Of a stretch of 41,435 nt of DNA, positions 32,318-41,435 are shown one piece after another (the stretch's first letter is position 1; the number at the start of each line of letters is the position of its first letter). A program made the position numbers and the translations under genes. Source of the stretch: Nannocystaceae bacterium (GTDB lineage: Bacteria > Myxococcota_A > Polyangia > Nannocystales > Nannocystaceae); contig JAIBBS010000061.1 of assembly GCA_019694555.1 (NCBI GenBank), positions 1 to 41,435 of the forward strand, read 5' to 3'. The notes beneath the pieces are model-generated. The model saw nothing but the letters and a program-made list of their open reading frames with translations. It was not told the origin of the DNA and ran no database searches.

Positions 32318-33844
32318 ATGCAGCACGACGACCCGCAGTTCACCAACACGTTGCCGTCGGGCGGGCTGCTCGCGGGCGGTGACGAGGGTGCACGCGCGCC
32401 GGCGCCGGAGCACAAGCCGCTCGAGCCCGGCGACATGATCGGCCGCTATCGCGTGCGCGAGCACATCGGCGAGGGCGGCATGGGCGTGGTCTATGCCGCG
32501 GAGGACCCCGAGCTGGGCCGCGTGGTCGCGATCAAGCTGCTGCGCGCGGTCCAGGGCGCGGAGGCGGAGCGCGAGCAGCGACGGATGCTGCGCGAGGCCC
32601 AGGCACTGGCGCGCGTGTCCCATCGCAACCTCGTGATGGTGTTCGACGTCGGCAGCCTGCGCGGTCGGGTGTGGATCGCGATGGAGTACGTCGCCGGCGA
32701 GACGCTCGAGACGTGGCTGTCGCGCGAGCACCGGAGCTGGTCGGAGATCGTCGGCGTGTTCGCCGAGGCCGGCCGTGGGCTCGCAGCGGTGCATGCGGCG
32801 GGGCTGGTGCACCGCGACTTCAAGCCCGGCAACGTGATCGTGCGCAAGGACGGCGCGGTGCAGGTGCTGGACTTCGGCCTCGCGGCGCCGCTGGGCGACG
32901 TCGCCGAGCGCGATCCGGACGCCGCGCTCGATCGCCGCGCGAGCCCCGATCTCGACGCGCTCGCAGCCACGCTGACGACCACCGGCGCGTTCATGGGCAC
33001 GCCGGCGTACATGGCCCCGGAGCAGTTCATGATGCTGCCGACCGACGGCCGCACGGATCAGTTCAGCCTGTGCGTGGCGCTGTACGAGGCGATCTATGGC
33101 CACCGTCCGTTCAAGGGCCGCGACCTCGCGCAGCTGATGGCGGCGACGCTCGAGGGCCTGGGCGGCTTGCCGGCGGAGCTGCCGGGCGTGCCGCTCTCGG
33201 TGCGGCAGATCATCGCCCGCGGCCTGGCGAAGGCGCCCGAGGATCGCTTCGCCAGCATGGACGCGCTGGTCGCCGCGCTCGAGCACACGCGCGCGCCGGC
33301 GACGAGCCACGGCCACCGCGGCGGACGTCGCTTCGCGCTGGGCGTGCTCGCCGGCGGCGGTGCGCTGGCGCTGGGCACGGTGCTGTACTCGGCGATGACC
33401 GACGCGCCCGAGGAGCCCGCGCCGGCGGCGAGCTCGATCGCCACGCCGGCCGCGCCCGCACCGGTGGCCGCGCCCGCGCCGACGCCCAAGAGCCCGAGCA
33501 CCGCGGCACCGTTCGCGGCGCCGCCCGGACCCGCCAGCGCGCTGCCGCAGGTCGATGATCCCGCCCGGCTCGTCGCGCCCGCCGACGCCGTGCCGCCCGC
33601 GGCGACACCGGCGAGCCCGCGCAGCGGCGACGATGCCCGCGCGCTGCCGACCGCGCCGAGCGAGGCGCCGGCGGGCGCAGCCGCGACCACGCGGACGCTG
33701 CCCGGCCTCGCGGATCTCGACGACGAGCAGGAGCGCACCGACGACGCCGACAAGCCGACCGCGCCACCGCCGGGTGCGACGACGGCGGCCGAGGCGAAGC
33801 CGCCCGAGCCGCCGCCGCCGGCAGAGCCGACCGCGCCGCAGTGA
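32318..33844 (+). CDS. Ser/Thr protein kinase with Pro/Ala-rich tail, no TPR
   Basis: 508 aa from the ATG at 32318. Kinase domain about 44-325: GEGGMGVV at 51-58, Lys73, HRDFKPGN (Asp167; Gly replaces the usual Asp before Asn), DFG at 185-187, [10 protein letters not shown]. Catalytic residues are all there. One membrane span at about 338-358, then a 147-residue tail very rich in Pro and Ala with scattered acidic residues, ending EPTAPQ. Unlike the other three kinases here it has no TPR domain, so its extracytoplasmic part would be an unstructured spacer, perhaps spanning the periplasm or contacting peptidoglycan. It is convergent with the secreted protein gene at 33866. Confidence 0.93.
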   Translation: MQHDDPQFTNTLPSGGLLAGGDEGARAPAPEHKPLEPGDMIGRYRVREHIGEGGMGVVYAAEDPELGRVVAIKLLRAVQGAEAEREQRRMLREAQALARVSHRNLVMVFDVGSLRGRVWIAMEYVAGETLETWLSREHRSWSEIVGVFAEAGRGLAAVHAAGLVHRDFKPGNVIVRKDGAVQVLDFGLAAPLGDVAERDPDAALDRRASPDLDALAATLTTTGAFMGTPAYMAPEQFMMLPTDGRTDQFSLCVALYEAIYGHRPFKGRDLAQLMAATLEGLGGLPAELPGVPLSVRQIIARGLAKAPEDRFASMDALVAALEHTRAPATSHGHRGGRRFALGVLAGGGALALGTVLYSAMTDAPEEPAPAASSIATPAAPAPVAAPAPTPKSPSTAAPFAAPPGPASALPQVDDPARLVAPADAVPPAATPASPRSGDDARALPTAPSEAPAGAAATTRTLPGLADLDDEQERTDDADKPTAPPPGATTAAEAKPPEPPPPAEPTAPQ

Positions 33845-33868
33845 GCGGCGCGGCCGCGTGGTCGCTCA
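33842..33868. terminator. Inverted repeat spanning the facing stop codons of two genes
   Basis: TGAGCG (33842-33847) pairs with CGCTCA (33863-33868); both stop codons lie in the stem, and the loop contains the palindrome CGCGGCCGCG. Three of the six pairs are expected from facing TGA codons, so support is moderate. Confidence 0.35.
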
Positions 33869-35605
33869 GCGGATCGCCCCCGCCTTCACCGCGCCGGGGA
33901 TCTTGCTCAGCGAGCCCTTGAGCTTCGATCCGATCGCGCTCTTCTCGAACGCGGCCATGTCGGTCACGCGCCAGTCCGAGGTGCCCGGGATGCGTTCGAT
34001 GCCGCAGTTGGGGCAGCTCTCGGGATCGAAGCGCTCGAGCAGCTCGGCGAGCTGGCTGGGCGTGAGCGGCTTGGCGCCGCCGCCGTGGCCGTGGCACTGG
34101 CCGGGGCCACCGACCACCACGCCGCCGGCGTCCCACGGCGTGAGGCGATGGTCGAGCACCAAGGTGGCGCCACCGCCGGCCGCGAGCAGCAGCATGCGCT
34201 CGTCGAACTGCTCCTCGCCCAGGCGGCCAGCCAGCGCACCGCTGCTCTCGAGATCGAAGATCGCGGCGTTGGGGAGCTCATCGACCGTGAACGCGCACTC
34301 GTAGTAGTCGGGGTGGTCGGTCAGCTTGCCGACCAGCTCGACGCTGCCGCCCGAGCGCCAGGTCGTGCGCACCTCGGCCTCGTCGCCGAGGACCTTGCGC
34401 GGGTTGCCGCCCAGGTAGATCTCGTGCTGCAGTCCGCTGGTGGACAGCACCGCGCTGCAGGCCTTGCCGACCTGCTTCGCGAGATCGACGTTGGTCGGCG
34501 TCATGCCCATCGGCAGCTTCGCGCCGGCCAGCCAGCCGTTGTCGCTGCCCTCGACGTAGGTGCACTTCTGCTTGGGCACGCGGATCTTGCCGTGCAGCGC
34601 GCCGCTGCCGGCCGCACCCGACATGCGCAGCGTCGCCGCGACGGCGAGCGAGTCCGCCGGCGTCGCGACGTGGACCTCGAACGACGCGCCCAGCAGCGCC
34701 ATGAGCTGCTCGAGCGACTTGCCGGTGCCGGGGATCTGCTTGTCGAGGATCTTGTCCTTCACGGCGTCGGCGGCCGCGAGCTGCGGGTCGAGTTCCTTCT
34801 TCAGGAAGTTCTCGACCTCGTCGCCGTACTTGGGCACGAGCTTCTCGAGCTCCGCGCTGAACTTCTCGCTGAGCTTCTTCTCGGCGTAGTCCGCGGCCGC
34901 GTTGGCCACGATCGCGCCGATGGGGCCCAGCAACAGCCCGCCGCCGAACACGCCCGCGGGCGACAGCCCCACCAGCGCGCCCGCGGCAGCGCCGAGCTCC
35001 ATCGCGGTGCCGTTGAGCTCGAGATCGAGGTTGGAGTCCTGCACCGAGAACTCGACGTCGACCGATTCCGCCGAGATCGTCGGCCACAGCTTCAAGCGCA
35101 CCTTGCCGCTGGCGTTCACGACCACGAACGCGTCGATCGGGATGTCGGCGCTGGCGGGACCGCTCTCGACGTGCACGTCGACGTGGACGTTCACGCGCAC
35201 GCGCGTGTCGAGCTTCACGTCGAAGGTCGCGTCGCTCGACGGCCCGACCTTGGTGAAGCTCGGCTGCTTCTTCTGCAGGAACTTCACGGTCGGATCGATC
35301 TTGATGCGGTAGCTCATCATCCCCGCCGGGTCGGGCAGGTCGAGCTCGCCGACCAGCGGGCTGTCGATCGCGTCCTCCAGCTTCTTCTCGATCTGCTTCT
35401 CGATGGCCGCGTACGGCACCTCGAACGATCGCGACAGGTACGGCGTCGTGCCATGGCTCTCGACGAAGTCGAGGTTGGTGGCGGCGGGGTTGGTGTCGAA
35501 GGGCACCTGCACGTGCAGCCGCACGCTCGGATCGGCCTGCACCTGTGGTGCAGCGGCGAGCGACGTGGTGAGCGCGAGCAAGAGCAGTGCGGGGCGGGAA
35601 ACCAT
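33866..35605 (-). CDS. Secreted protein of unknown function
   Basis: 579 aa from the ATG at 35605, with AGGAGT as ribosome-binding site. Signal peptide LLLLALTTSLAAAPQVQAD with cleavage after Gln-Ala. The mature protein alternates beta-rich stretches (RVRVNVHVDVHVESG; SVDVEFSVQDSNLDLELNG) with a Gly/Ala-rich hydrophobic patch near 205-235 (GALVGLSPAGVFGGGLLLGP) and a Lys/Glu-rich helical region at about 235-290. A CPNCG pair lies near the C-terminus, and the final 30 residues are Lys-rich. The base composition is less arginine-heavy than the neighbours: Lys is frequent, consistent with an exported, soluble protein. The helical middle plus beta ends recalls lipid-binding or membrane-inserting proteins, but no family is recognised. 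Confidence 0.8.
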   Translation of the reverse strand: MVSRPALLLLALTTSLAAAPQVQADPSVRLHVQVPFDTNPAATNLDFVESHGTTPYLSRSFEVPYAAIEKQIEKKLEDAIDSPLVGELDLPDPAGMMSYRIKIDPTVKFLQKKQPSFTKVGPSSDATFDVKLDTRVRVNVHVDVHVESGPASADIPIDAFVVVNASGKVRLKLWPTISAESVDVEFSVQDSNLDLELNGTAMELGAAAGALVGLSPAGVFGGGLLLGPIGAIVANAAADYAEKKLSEKFSAELEKLVPKYGDEVENFLKKELDPQLAAADAVKDKILDKQIPGTGKSLEQLMALLGASFEVHVATPADSLAVAATLRMSGAAGSGALHGKIRVPKQKCTYVEGSDNGWLAGAKLPMGMTPTNVDLAKQVGKACSAVLSTSGLQHEIYLGGNPRKVLGDEAEVRTTWRSGGSVELVGKLTDHPDYYECAFTVDELPNAAIFDLESSGALAGRLGEEQFDERMLLLAAGGGATLVLDHRLTPWDAGGVVVGGPGQCHGHGGGAKPLTPSQLAELLERFDPESCPNCGIERIPGTSDWRVTDMAAFEKSAIGSKLKGSLSKIPGAVKAGAIR

Positions 35606-35694
35606 GGTGGCGGGGACTCCTCGCCCGGGCAGAGGCCCCCATGGCGCGAGATGTGACAGCCCCCGGCCTCAGTCGATGCAGCGCTGCGGGCCTC

Positions 35695-36805
35695 TCACTC
35701 GATCCAGAGCACCTCGTGGGCCTCGGTCGGCTGCGGGATCTCCCAGCGGTGCAGCATCCGCGTCAGCGCAGCCTCGGGCACCGGCCGGGCGCGAGCCCGG
35801 TTGCGCTCGCGCAGCAGCGCCGGCGCACACTCGACGTGGACGATGCGCACGCGCGCGCCGTAGTCGTACAGCAGCGCGACGAGTCCCGAGCGCAGCTGTC
35901 GCGACAGGTTGGTCGCGTCCCACACGAACGGCTCGCCCGCGCAGGTGCACGCGCGCCTGCTCGCGCGCCCGCGCCACCACGCGACCCTGGGCCTCGGTCG
36001 CGTCGATGTCGTGCGCGTCGCGGATCGCGTCGAGCTCGATCACCGGCACGCCCGCGGCGTGTCGCTCGACCCAACACGACTTGCCGGCCGCGGGCAGACC
36101 CGACATGACGGTCACGTGCACGCGCGTGTCGTCGAAGGCCGGCCAGTCGGGATCGCGGTCGCGGCGATGGAAGTACATCGCCCGTGCGTGGTCCGACGCG
36201 AAGGGATACGGCCGCGCGAGACAGCCGAGCTCGCTGCACAGCTCGCGGAAGAGCTCGACGTTGTCGAGCTGACGCGACTGATCGGCGCAGCGACGCCCGC
36301 GCAGATCGGCCTCGCACAGCATCGCGAGCTCGTCGGCGCTGGCGCTCTGCGTGAGTCGGATGACGACCTTCCGCGCGTCGCTGCGATCGATCGCGTGGTA
36401 CGGCACCTGATGGAAGCGGACCAGCGCGCACACGGGTTCGCGCCGCGACGCCGGCCAGCCCAGCTGCCACAGGATCTCGCGGGCCATGATCGCACCGGCG
36501 GGCGAGTGCCCGGGCGAGCGCACGCGCCCGTCGGCCTCCACCACGGTGCAGCGCGGCTTGGCCACGTCGTGCAGCAGCGCCGCCACGAACAGGCGCTCGC
36601 GCAGCGCCGGTGCGAGCGCGCGCCAGGCCGGCATCGCCACCAGCGCTTCGCACACCATGCGGGTGTGGATCCAGACGTCGCCCTCGGCATGGTGGATGGG
36701 GTCCTGCGGCACGCCGCGCATGGCCGCGAGCCACGGCATCGCGCGCTCGAGCGCGTCCCACGGCACCGTCCAGTCGGGGCCCTCGGGGATGAAGCGCTCG
36801 ATCAC
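35695..36805 (-). pseudogene. HD-Pnk end-healing enzyme gene with a frameshift in the kinase domain
   Basis: The HD-Pnk family joins an N-terminal HD phosphoesterase, which removes 2',3'-cyclic or 3'-phosphates, to a C-terminal P-loop kinase that phosphorylates 5'-OH ends. Here residues 1-289 read cleanly: WIHTRM (His47), LLHDVAKP (His79, Asp80), then P-loop GLPAAGKS at 236-243 and ELDAIR (Asp259). After Arg289 (about 35939) the sequence makes sense only in another frame: GEPFVWDATNLSRQ, then LLRERNRARARP (lid arginines), ending WIE at the TGA at 35695. The unshifted frame instead gives an arginine-rich tail to 35669. Loss of two bases in a GCGCG run explains it: real mutation or assembly error. 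The ATG overlaps the RNA-ligase stop (ATGA). Confidence 0.85.
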
Positions 36806-37593
36806 GGCGTCTCCGCGAACAGGTCGACGCCCGGCGCGAGCGCGTTGGGCACGATCGGACGTGCGAGCCAGTGGCTGCCGGAGTCGAGCACCGCACCGAG
36901 AAACGACGCGCGCACGAACTTGTAGCGACCGACCACGCGCCCGCCGTGCTCGCGCTTGATGTACAGCCCCTCGGCGAGCTCGCTCGGGTCGGTCTCCTGC
37001 GCCGCGCGATCGGGGTCGTGGCCCTCGTAGTCCGACTGCACGCGCAGCCGCTCGCGCCAGGCATCGGTCTTGTACAGCGAGCGTGCGACCAGGCCCTGCA
37101 GCCCGGCCAAGGTGGCGATCTCACCGTCGTGCACCACCGGCACCGAGCGCACCGGCGTGCCCGCCAGCAGCGCACGACGCCGGGTGGTGTCGAGGAACTC
37201 GCCGTTGGCGCGATCGAAGACGTCGAACTCGAGCAGGTAGTGCGGCAACGCGTCGTAGAAGATGGTGTGCTTGGCGAACAACCACTCGCCGAACAGCAGG
37301 TACTGCTGGCCGAGCGCGCGCCACAGCGCGTCGCGATGGCGCGCGGCCCAGGTCTTGAGCAGATCGAAGTGGCGCTCGCGGTGCCCACCGACCAACACGT
37401 GTCCGCGACTCTGCAGCTGCAGCGCGCCGCGATGGTCGAAGCAGATGCCGACGTTGGCACCGTCGAGCTTCTCCTCGATCACCAGGTGCCCGCGCACCTG
37501 GGCGAACGGCACCGCGTGCAGATCGTGATCGCCGGGTTGCAGCCGCGAGCCCTCCACGTGGGGCGTGCGCGGATACTTGACGAAGTCCATCAT
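36802..37593 (-). CDS. ATP-dependent RNA ligase, Rnl2-like
   Basis: 263 aa from the first of two adjacent ATGs (37593). Nucleotidyltransferase motifs of covalent ligases: motif I EKLDGAN, with Lys42 as the AMP-accepting residue; FGEWLFAKH at 101-109 (motif III); EFDVFD at 122-127 (IIIa); EGLYIKRE at 208-215 (motif IV); GRYKFVR at 222-228 (motif V). It should seal a 5'-phosphate to a 3'-OH, exactly the ends that HD-Pnk makes. Short, with no large C-terminal domain. Its start overlaps the stop of the methyltransferase gene and its stop overlaps the start of the HD-Pnk gene, each by four bases, so the three are translationally coupled. Such ligase/HD-Pnk operons are known from several phyla. Confidence 0.9.
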   Translation of the reverse strand: MMDFVKYPRTPHVEGSRLQPGDHDLHAVPFAQVRGHLVIEEKLDGANVGICFDHRGALQLQSRGHVLVGGHRERHFDLLKTWAARHRDALWRALGQQYLLFGEWLFAKHTIFYDALPHYLLEFDVFDRANGEFLDTTRRRALLAGTPVRSVPVVHDGEIATLAGLQGLVARSLYKTDAWRERLRVQSDYEGHDPDRAAQETDPSELAEGLYIKREHGGRVVGRYKFVRASFLGAVLDSGSHWLARPIVPNALAPGVDLFAETP

Positions 37594-38249
37594 GCGCGCC
37601 CCCACGGTCCTGCGACGTGCACCGTCGCGATGATGTGGTTGTGCACGTGCTCGAGCTGCACCCGCACGGCGCCGGCGTCGGTGAACAGCCGCGCCAGGGA
37701 TTCGGGGGTGAACAAGCGCAGGTGCTCGGGGTTGTCGTCGGGCCTGCTCGGCACCGACGCGATCACGAAGCGCCGCGCCACCCGCAGCAGCTCGCGCGCG
37801 GCCGGCTCGGGCGCCTCGAGGTGCTCGAGCACCTCGAGCACCGTGACCACGTCGATGCACGCGTGCGGCAACGGCAACGCGGTCACGTCCGCGTGCAGTC
37901 CCGCGAGCCGCGCGACGCCGCCGGCGGCCACGGCGGCGAGGTCGCGCGCGCGATCGGGGTCGCGATCGACCGCGGTCACTGCGACGCCGCCGATCTCGTC
38001 GAGCAACGGCCACAGGAACGCACCGCGGCCGCTGCCCACGTCGAGGATGCTGGTCGGATCGAGCCCACGCAGGATCGCGATCACACGCTGCACCCGCGGC
38101 AACACGCCGGCGCGCTTGAACTTGTGCAGCCGCAAGCCGTGGACCTGCGCGCGCGCGAACAGCTCGTCGTCGCCGAGCGCTTCGCAACCCGGCAGACGTC
38201 CCCGCACGAACGCGCGCATGGGCTCGAGGTAGTGGGTGGTGTCGTCCAT
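37590..38249 (-). CDS. Class I SAM methyltransferase of the RNA-repair operon
   Basis: 219 aa from the ATG at 38249. SAM-binding motif I is [13 protein letters not shown] at 68-80, with the acidic end of strand 2 in AVDRDPDRA (Asp95). VLEVLEHLE (Glu139, Glu142, His143) is followed by [16 protein letters not shown] (His176), and the C-terminus has EHVHNHI. The ExxEH arrangement also occurs in Hen1, the RNA 3'-terminal 2'-O-methyltransferase of the bacterial Pnkp/Hen1 repair system, but EVLEHL is also common in ordinary class I enzymes, and the rest does not clearly match Hen1. First gene of the operon, overlapping the ligase by four bases. It might mark repaired or damaged RNA ends (inference). 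Function unproven. Confidence 0.85.
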   Translation of the reverse strand: MDDTTHYLEPMRAFVRGRLPGCEALGDDELFARAQVHGLRLHKFKRAGVLPRVQRVIAILRGLDPTSILDVGSGRGAFLWPLLDEIGGVAVTAVDRDPDRARDLAAVAAGGVARLAGLHADVTALPLPHACIDVVTVLEVLEHLEAPEPAARELLRVARRFVIASVPSRPDDNPEHLRLFTPESLARLFTDAGAVRVQLEHVHNHIIATVHVAGPWGRA

Positions 38250-38466
38250 CGAAGGGCTCGATGCCAGCGCCGAGGATCTACGATGCATCGGAAGATCGTC
38301 GTCGTCCACCGAGGCGCCTGCGCCCGCTGCACCAGCGCGAGCTCGCGGGCACGAGCGGGCCGCGGATCCCGCGGACGTGCCGGTGGCCTCGCCGGGGCCA
38401 CGCTCCATCGCCCGCGCCCAGGCACCGCCGTGACCGCGCGCGCCCATGCGATGATGCGGCCGCGCG

Positions 38467-41435
38467 ATGACGCAGGACCACGACGCGCACGACGTCGACT
38501 CGGAGCACGACCTCGCGGGCGCGCTCGGTGTCGGCGCTGCGACACCGCCGGCGACCAGCACGTTCGACGCCGGCCGCGTGCTCGCACGCGCCGCGGCCCG
38601 GCGCGCGCTGTTCCCCGAGCTGGTCGAGGCGCAGGACCCGATCGCGATCGGCCGCTACCGCATCCGCGAGCTGCTCGGGCGCGGCGGCATGGGCGTCGTC
38701 TACGCCGCCGACGATCCCGAGCTGCACCGCCGCGTCGCGATCAAGGTGCTCGGCAGCGGCGACGGCGACGACGACGCGCGTGCACGGCTGGTGCGCGAGG
38801 CCCAGGCGCTCGCACGCGTGGCCCACCCCAACGTCGTCGCGGTCCACGACGCCGGCACCGTGCCCGCGCTGTCGGCCCTGGGTGGCCGCGCCGGCGAGAC
38901 CTGGGTCTTCGTCGCGATGGAACTGGTCGAGGGCGCGACGCTGCGGCAGTGGCTGCTCGCGGCGCAGCACTCGTGGCGCGAGATCCTCGCGACCCTGGTG
39001 GCCGCGGGTCGCGGGCTCGCGGCGGTGCACGCCGCCGGCCTGGTCCACCGCGACGTTAAGCCCGACAACGTGATGATCGGTCGCGATGGCCGCACCCGCG
39101 TGATGGATTTCGGACTCGCACGCGGGCCCGAGATGGACGCGACCGAGCCCAGCGTGGGCCACCGCGATGCGCTGTCGCTGTCGGTCACGCGCACCGGCGC
39201 GATCGTGGGCACGCCGGCGTACATGGCCCCGGAGCAGCACCTGGGCCTGCCGCTCGACGCGAAGTCGGATCAGTTCGGCTTCTGCGTCATGGCGTGGGAG
39301 GCGTTGCACGGCGTGCGGCCGTTCCGCGGCCGTACCGTCGAGGAGCTCGCGGCCGCGGTGTGCGACGGCCGGCTCGCGCCGCTGCCGGAGACCAGCCGCG
39401 TGCCGCAGTGGCTGCGGCACGCGCTGCGCCGCGGACTCGCGACCGATCCGTCGCAACGCTTCGCGTCGATGGACGCGCTGCTCGAGGCGCTGCAACGCGA
39501 CCCCGGGCGGCGTCGCATCGCGCAGGTGCTCACAGCCGGCGTGACGATCGCGCTGCTCGCCGGCGCTGCGGCGCAGGCCTGGTCCCACCGCCGCACCGCG
39601 TCGACGTGCGCGGCGGCGGCGGCCGAGATCGATCGGGTGTGGAACGACGACGCGCGTGCGCGCGTGCGCGAGGCGTTCGACGCGACCGCGGCGCCGCACG
39701 CCCGCGCCACGTTCGAGCGCGTGGTGCCGTGGCTGGATCGCGAGCGCGACGCGTGGACCGAGCTGCGCGAGCGTGCGTGCCTGGCCGAAGCCGCGTCGCC
39801 GCGCTCCGAGCAGGGCCCGCGCCAGCGCGCCTGCCTGCACGATCGGCTCGCCGGGTTCACCGCGACCATCGACGAGCTGACGCGGGCCGACCGCGCGCTG
39901 CTCGATCAAGCCGTGACGATGGCGGCGGGGCTGCAGCCGGTGGCGCAGTGCGAGCAGGAGCGCGAGCTGCTGCGCTACGACACCCCCGCCGCCACGCAGG
40001 GCGAGGATGCCGAGGCGGTGCGTGCCGAGCTCGCGCGTGCGCGCACCGCCGTGGCCGCGGCGCGATTCGACGAGGCGTGGGTGCATGCCCAGGCCGCGAG
40101 TGCGGCCGGTGCGGCGCTCGACGATCCGCGCCTACGGGCAGAGTGCGAGCTCATGGGCGGCGCGATCGAACAGGCCCAGGGTCACTTCGATCGTGCGGCG
40201 CCGCTGTTGCTCTCGGCGTACCACCGCGCGGGGGCGGCCGGCGCCGACGAGCTCGCGGCCGCGACCGCGACGCGCATGGTCCGGGTCAGCGAGGGCCTCG
40301 GTCAGCTCGATCGCGCCGAGGCGTGGGCCGACGACGCGCGGATGTGGCTCGAGCGCGCGGGCGAGCTCGGCGGCGTGCGTGAGTCCGACCTGCTGGCCGC
40401 GGTCGCGAGCGTGCAGAACGAGCGCGGCCGCTACGCCGACGCGCTCGCCACCGCCGAGGCCGCGCTGGCGCTGACGCGCACCGCGGAGGGCGAGCACCAC
40501 CCCGACGTGGCGATCTCGACCGCGACCGTGGGCGCGCAGGCGGGCATGGCCGGCGACGCCACGCGCGCGCGCGTCGAGCTCGAGCGGGCCCTGGCGCTGG
40601 GCGAGCCGCTGCTGGGCGAACATCCCGACGTCGCGATCTGGATCGCCAACCTCGGCATGCTCGCCGAGGAGCGCGGCGCGCTCGACGAGGCGCTGTCGCT
40701 GCACCGGCGCGCGCTGCAGATCCTCGAGCACACCGCGGGCCCCGACTCCCCCACCGTCGCCGGCGTCGAAGACAACATCGGACGCGTCCACTACCTGCTC
40801 GACCAGCTCGACGAGGCCGAGCGTCACCATCGTCGCGCGCTGGCGATCCGCGAGCGCATCGGCAACGACGGCGACCTCGCCTACTCGTACAACAACCTCG
40901 CAACCCTGGCGCTCAAGCGCAGCGAGCCCGGACGCGCGGTCGAGGCCCTGCGCGCCGCGGTCGCGGCGATGGAGCGCAGCAGCCCCGGCGATCATCCGGT
41001 GACCGCGACGCTGCTGGGCGGCCTGGCGCTGGCGCTGGGACGCGACCAAAAGTACGACGAGGCCGTCAGCACGGTCGAACGCGCGATCGCGATGGCCGAG
41101 CGCACGCATGCCGACGCCGGAGCGGTCGCGCATCTTCGCGATCTCGCCGGCACCGTGCTGGTGGACGCCGGCAAGCCGCGTGACGCGATCGAACGCTACC
41201 GCGCTGCGATGGCGCAGCGTGCAGCGGCGCAGGGCGATCCCGACGACGACCTCGACGCATGGCAGGGCCTGGCGCGCGCGCACCTCGCCCTGGCCGAACC
41301 CGACGCGGCCGCCGATGCGGCCGAGCGTGCGCTCGCGATCCTCGCGCGCCGCCAGGTCGCACCGGCGCAGCGTGCAAGCCTGGAGCTGCTGCTCGCGCGC
41401 GCGTCGTGGGATGCAGGCCGCGACCGAACGCGTGC
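38467..41435 (+). CDS. Receptor-type Ser/Thr protein kinase with TPR tail, cut by the window edge
   Basis: At least 989 codons from the ATG at 38467; no stop before the window ends. Kinase domain about 63-335: GRGGMGVV at 71-78, Lys93, HRDVKPDN (Asp196), DFG at 214-216, [10 protein letters not shown]. All catalytic residues are present. A 62-residue Asp/Ala-rich N-terminus precedes it. One membrane span near 347-368 ([20 protein letters not shown]), then a long helical region with TPR units such as [32 protein letters not shown] and [15 protein letters not shown]. Divergent from the RNA-repair operon across 217 bases, so it may share its control region; whether it regulates RNA repair is not shown. 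Same architecture as the kinase at 11873. Confidence 0.93.
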   Translation, partial: MTQDHDAHDVDSEHDLAGALGVGAATPPATSTFDAGRVLARAAARRALFPELVEAQDPIAIGRYRIRELLGRGGMGVVYAADDPELHRRVAIKVLGSGDGDDDARARLVREAQALARVAHPNVVAVHDAGTVPALSALGGRAGETWVFVAMELVEGATLRQWLLAAQHSWREILATLVAAGRGLAAVHAAGLVHRDVKPDNVMIGRDGRTRVMDFGLARGPEMDATEPSVGHRDALSLSVTRTGAIVGTPAYMAPEQHLGLPLDAKSDQFGFCVMAWEALHGVRPFRGRTVEELAAAVCDGRLAPLPETSRVPQWLRHALRRGLATDPSQRFASMDALLEALQRDPGRRRIAQVLTAGVTIALLAGAAAQAWSHRRTASTCAAAAAEIDRVWNDDARARVREAFDATAAPHARATFERVVPWLDRERDAWTELRERACLAEAASPRSEQGPRQRACLHDRLAGFTATIDELTRADRALLDQAVTMAAGLQPVAQCEQERELLRYDTPAATQGEDAEAVRAELARARTAVAAARFDEAWVHAQAASAAGAALDDPRLRAECELMGGAIEQAQGHFDRAAPLLLSAYHRAGAAGADELAAATATRMVRVSEGLGQLDRAEAWADDARMWLERAGELGGVRESDLLAAVASVQNERGRYADALATAEAALALTRTAEGEHHPDVAISTATVGAQAGMAGDATRARVELERALALGEPLLGEHPDVAIWIANLGMLAEERGALDEALSLHRRALQILEHTAGPDSPTVAGVEDNIGRVHYLLDQLDEAERHHRRALAIRERIGNDGDLAYSYNNLATLALKRSEPGRAVEALRAAVAAMERSSPGDHPVTATLLGGLALALGRDQKYDEAVSTVERAIAMAERTHADAGAVAHLRDLAGTVLVDAGKPRDAIERYRAAMAQRAAAQGDPDDDLDAWQGLARAHLALAEPDAAADAAERALAILARRQVAPAQRASLELLLARASWDAGRDRTR

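Noticed and set aside
35669..35694. The unshifted end of the HD-Pnk frame as the true C-terminus
   Set aside because: The last 89 codons in that frame are arginine-rich and domain-free, while the other frame carries the missing kinase motifs and a natural stop at 35695.

Overview
This is a very GC-rich chromosomal stretch that looks like a myxobacterium, most likely of the Nannocystis/Plesiocystis side of Polyangia. The evidence is four receptor-type Ser/Thr kinases (three with long TPR-type tails), a divergent sigma factor of the Myxococcales-restricted ECF-like type, a MYXO-CTERM-like C-terminus, MopE-type metal-binding repeats, and several lipoproteins whose signal peptide is followed by a long Ser/Thr/Gly/Asp linker and a Cys-rich domain. 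I see no tRNA, rRNA, insertion sequence, phage gene or CRISPR array. Both ends of the window cut a gene.

Layout. 1-9.2 kb: end of a lipoprotein gene; a rhodanese-like protein fused to a domain with carbonic-anhydrase-like metal motifs; a single-pass protein; a Ser/Thr kinase with an N-terminal anti-sigma-type zinc motif, divergent from a sigma factor; a MopE-repeat protein; and rtcA. 9.2-14.7 kb: a secreted membrane protein, a radical SAM enzyme, a GNAT acetyltransferase and a second TPR kinase. 14.7-24.1 kb: a cyanophycin locus, with isoaspartyl dipeptidase (iadA) and cyanophycinase (cphB) for breakdown, then small exported and membrane proteins, a lipoprotein polysaccharide deacetylase, cyanophycin synthetase (cphA), and a second CphA-like protein that has the Mur-ligase part but no ATP-grasp part. 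24.1-31.3 kb: two large secreted lipoproteins (Cys-rich repeats; VWA domain), an MscS channel overlapping a methyltransferase-like gene, and another lipoprotein. 31.4-35.6 kb: a Rossmann-fold protein, a third kinase and an unrecognised secreted protein. 35.7-38.2 kb: a tightly overlapping operon of methyltransferase, ATP-dependent RNA ligase and HD-Pnk (end-healing phosphoesterase/kinase), whose last gene is frameshifted. 38.5 kb to the end: a fourth TPR kinase, incomplete.

Two gene sets form coherent systems. The cyanophycin set could make, store and fully break down a nitrogen-rich Asp-Arg polymer, with the extra Mur ligase as the unexplained part. The RNA-repair set could heal and seal broken RNA ends, with RtcA (27 kb away) acting on 3' ends and a methyltransferase of unknown target. 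A recurring TAnnnT hexamer lies 4-12 bases, often exactly 8, before many start codons; I read this as -10 elements of leaderless or nearly leaderless mRNAs. Four convergent pairs carry inverted repeats of varying strength at or between their ends; the strongest is at 8126-8145. No gap between genes exceeds 300 bases.
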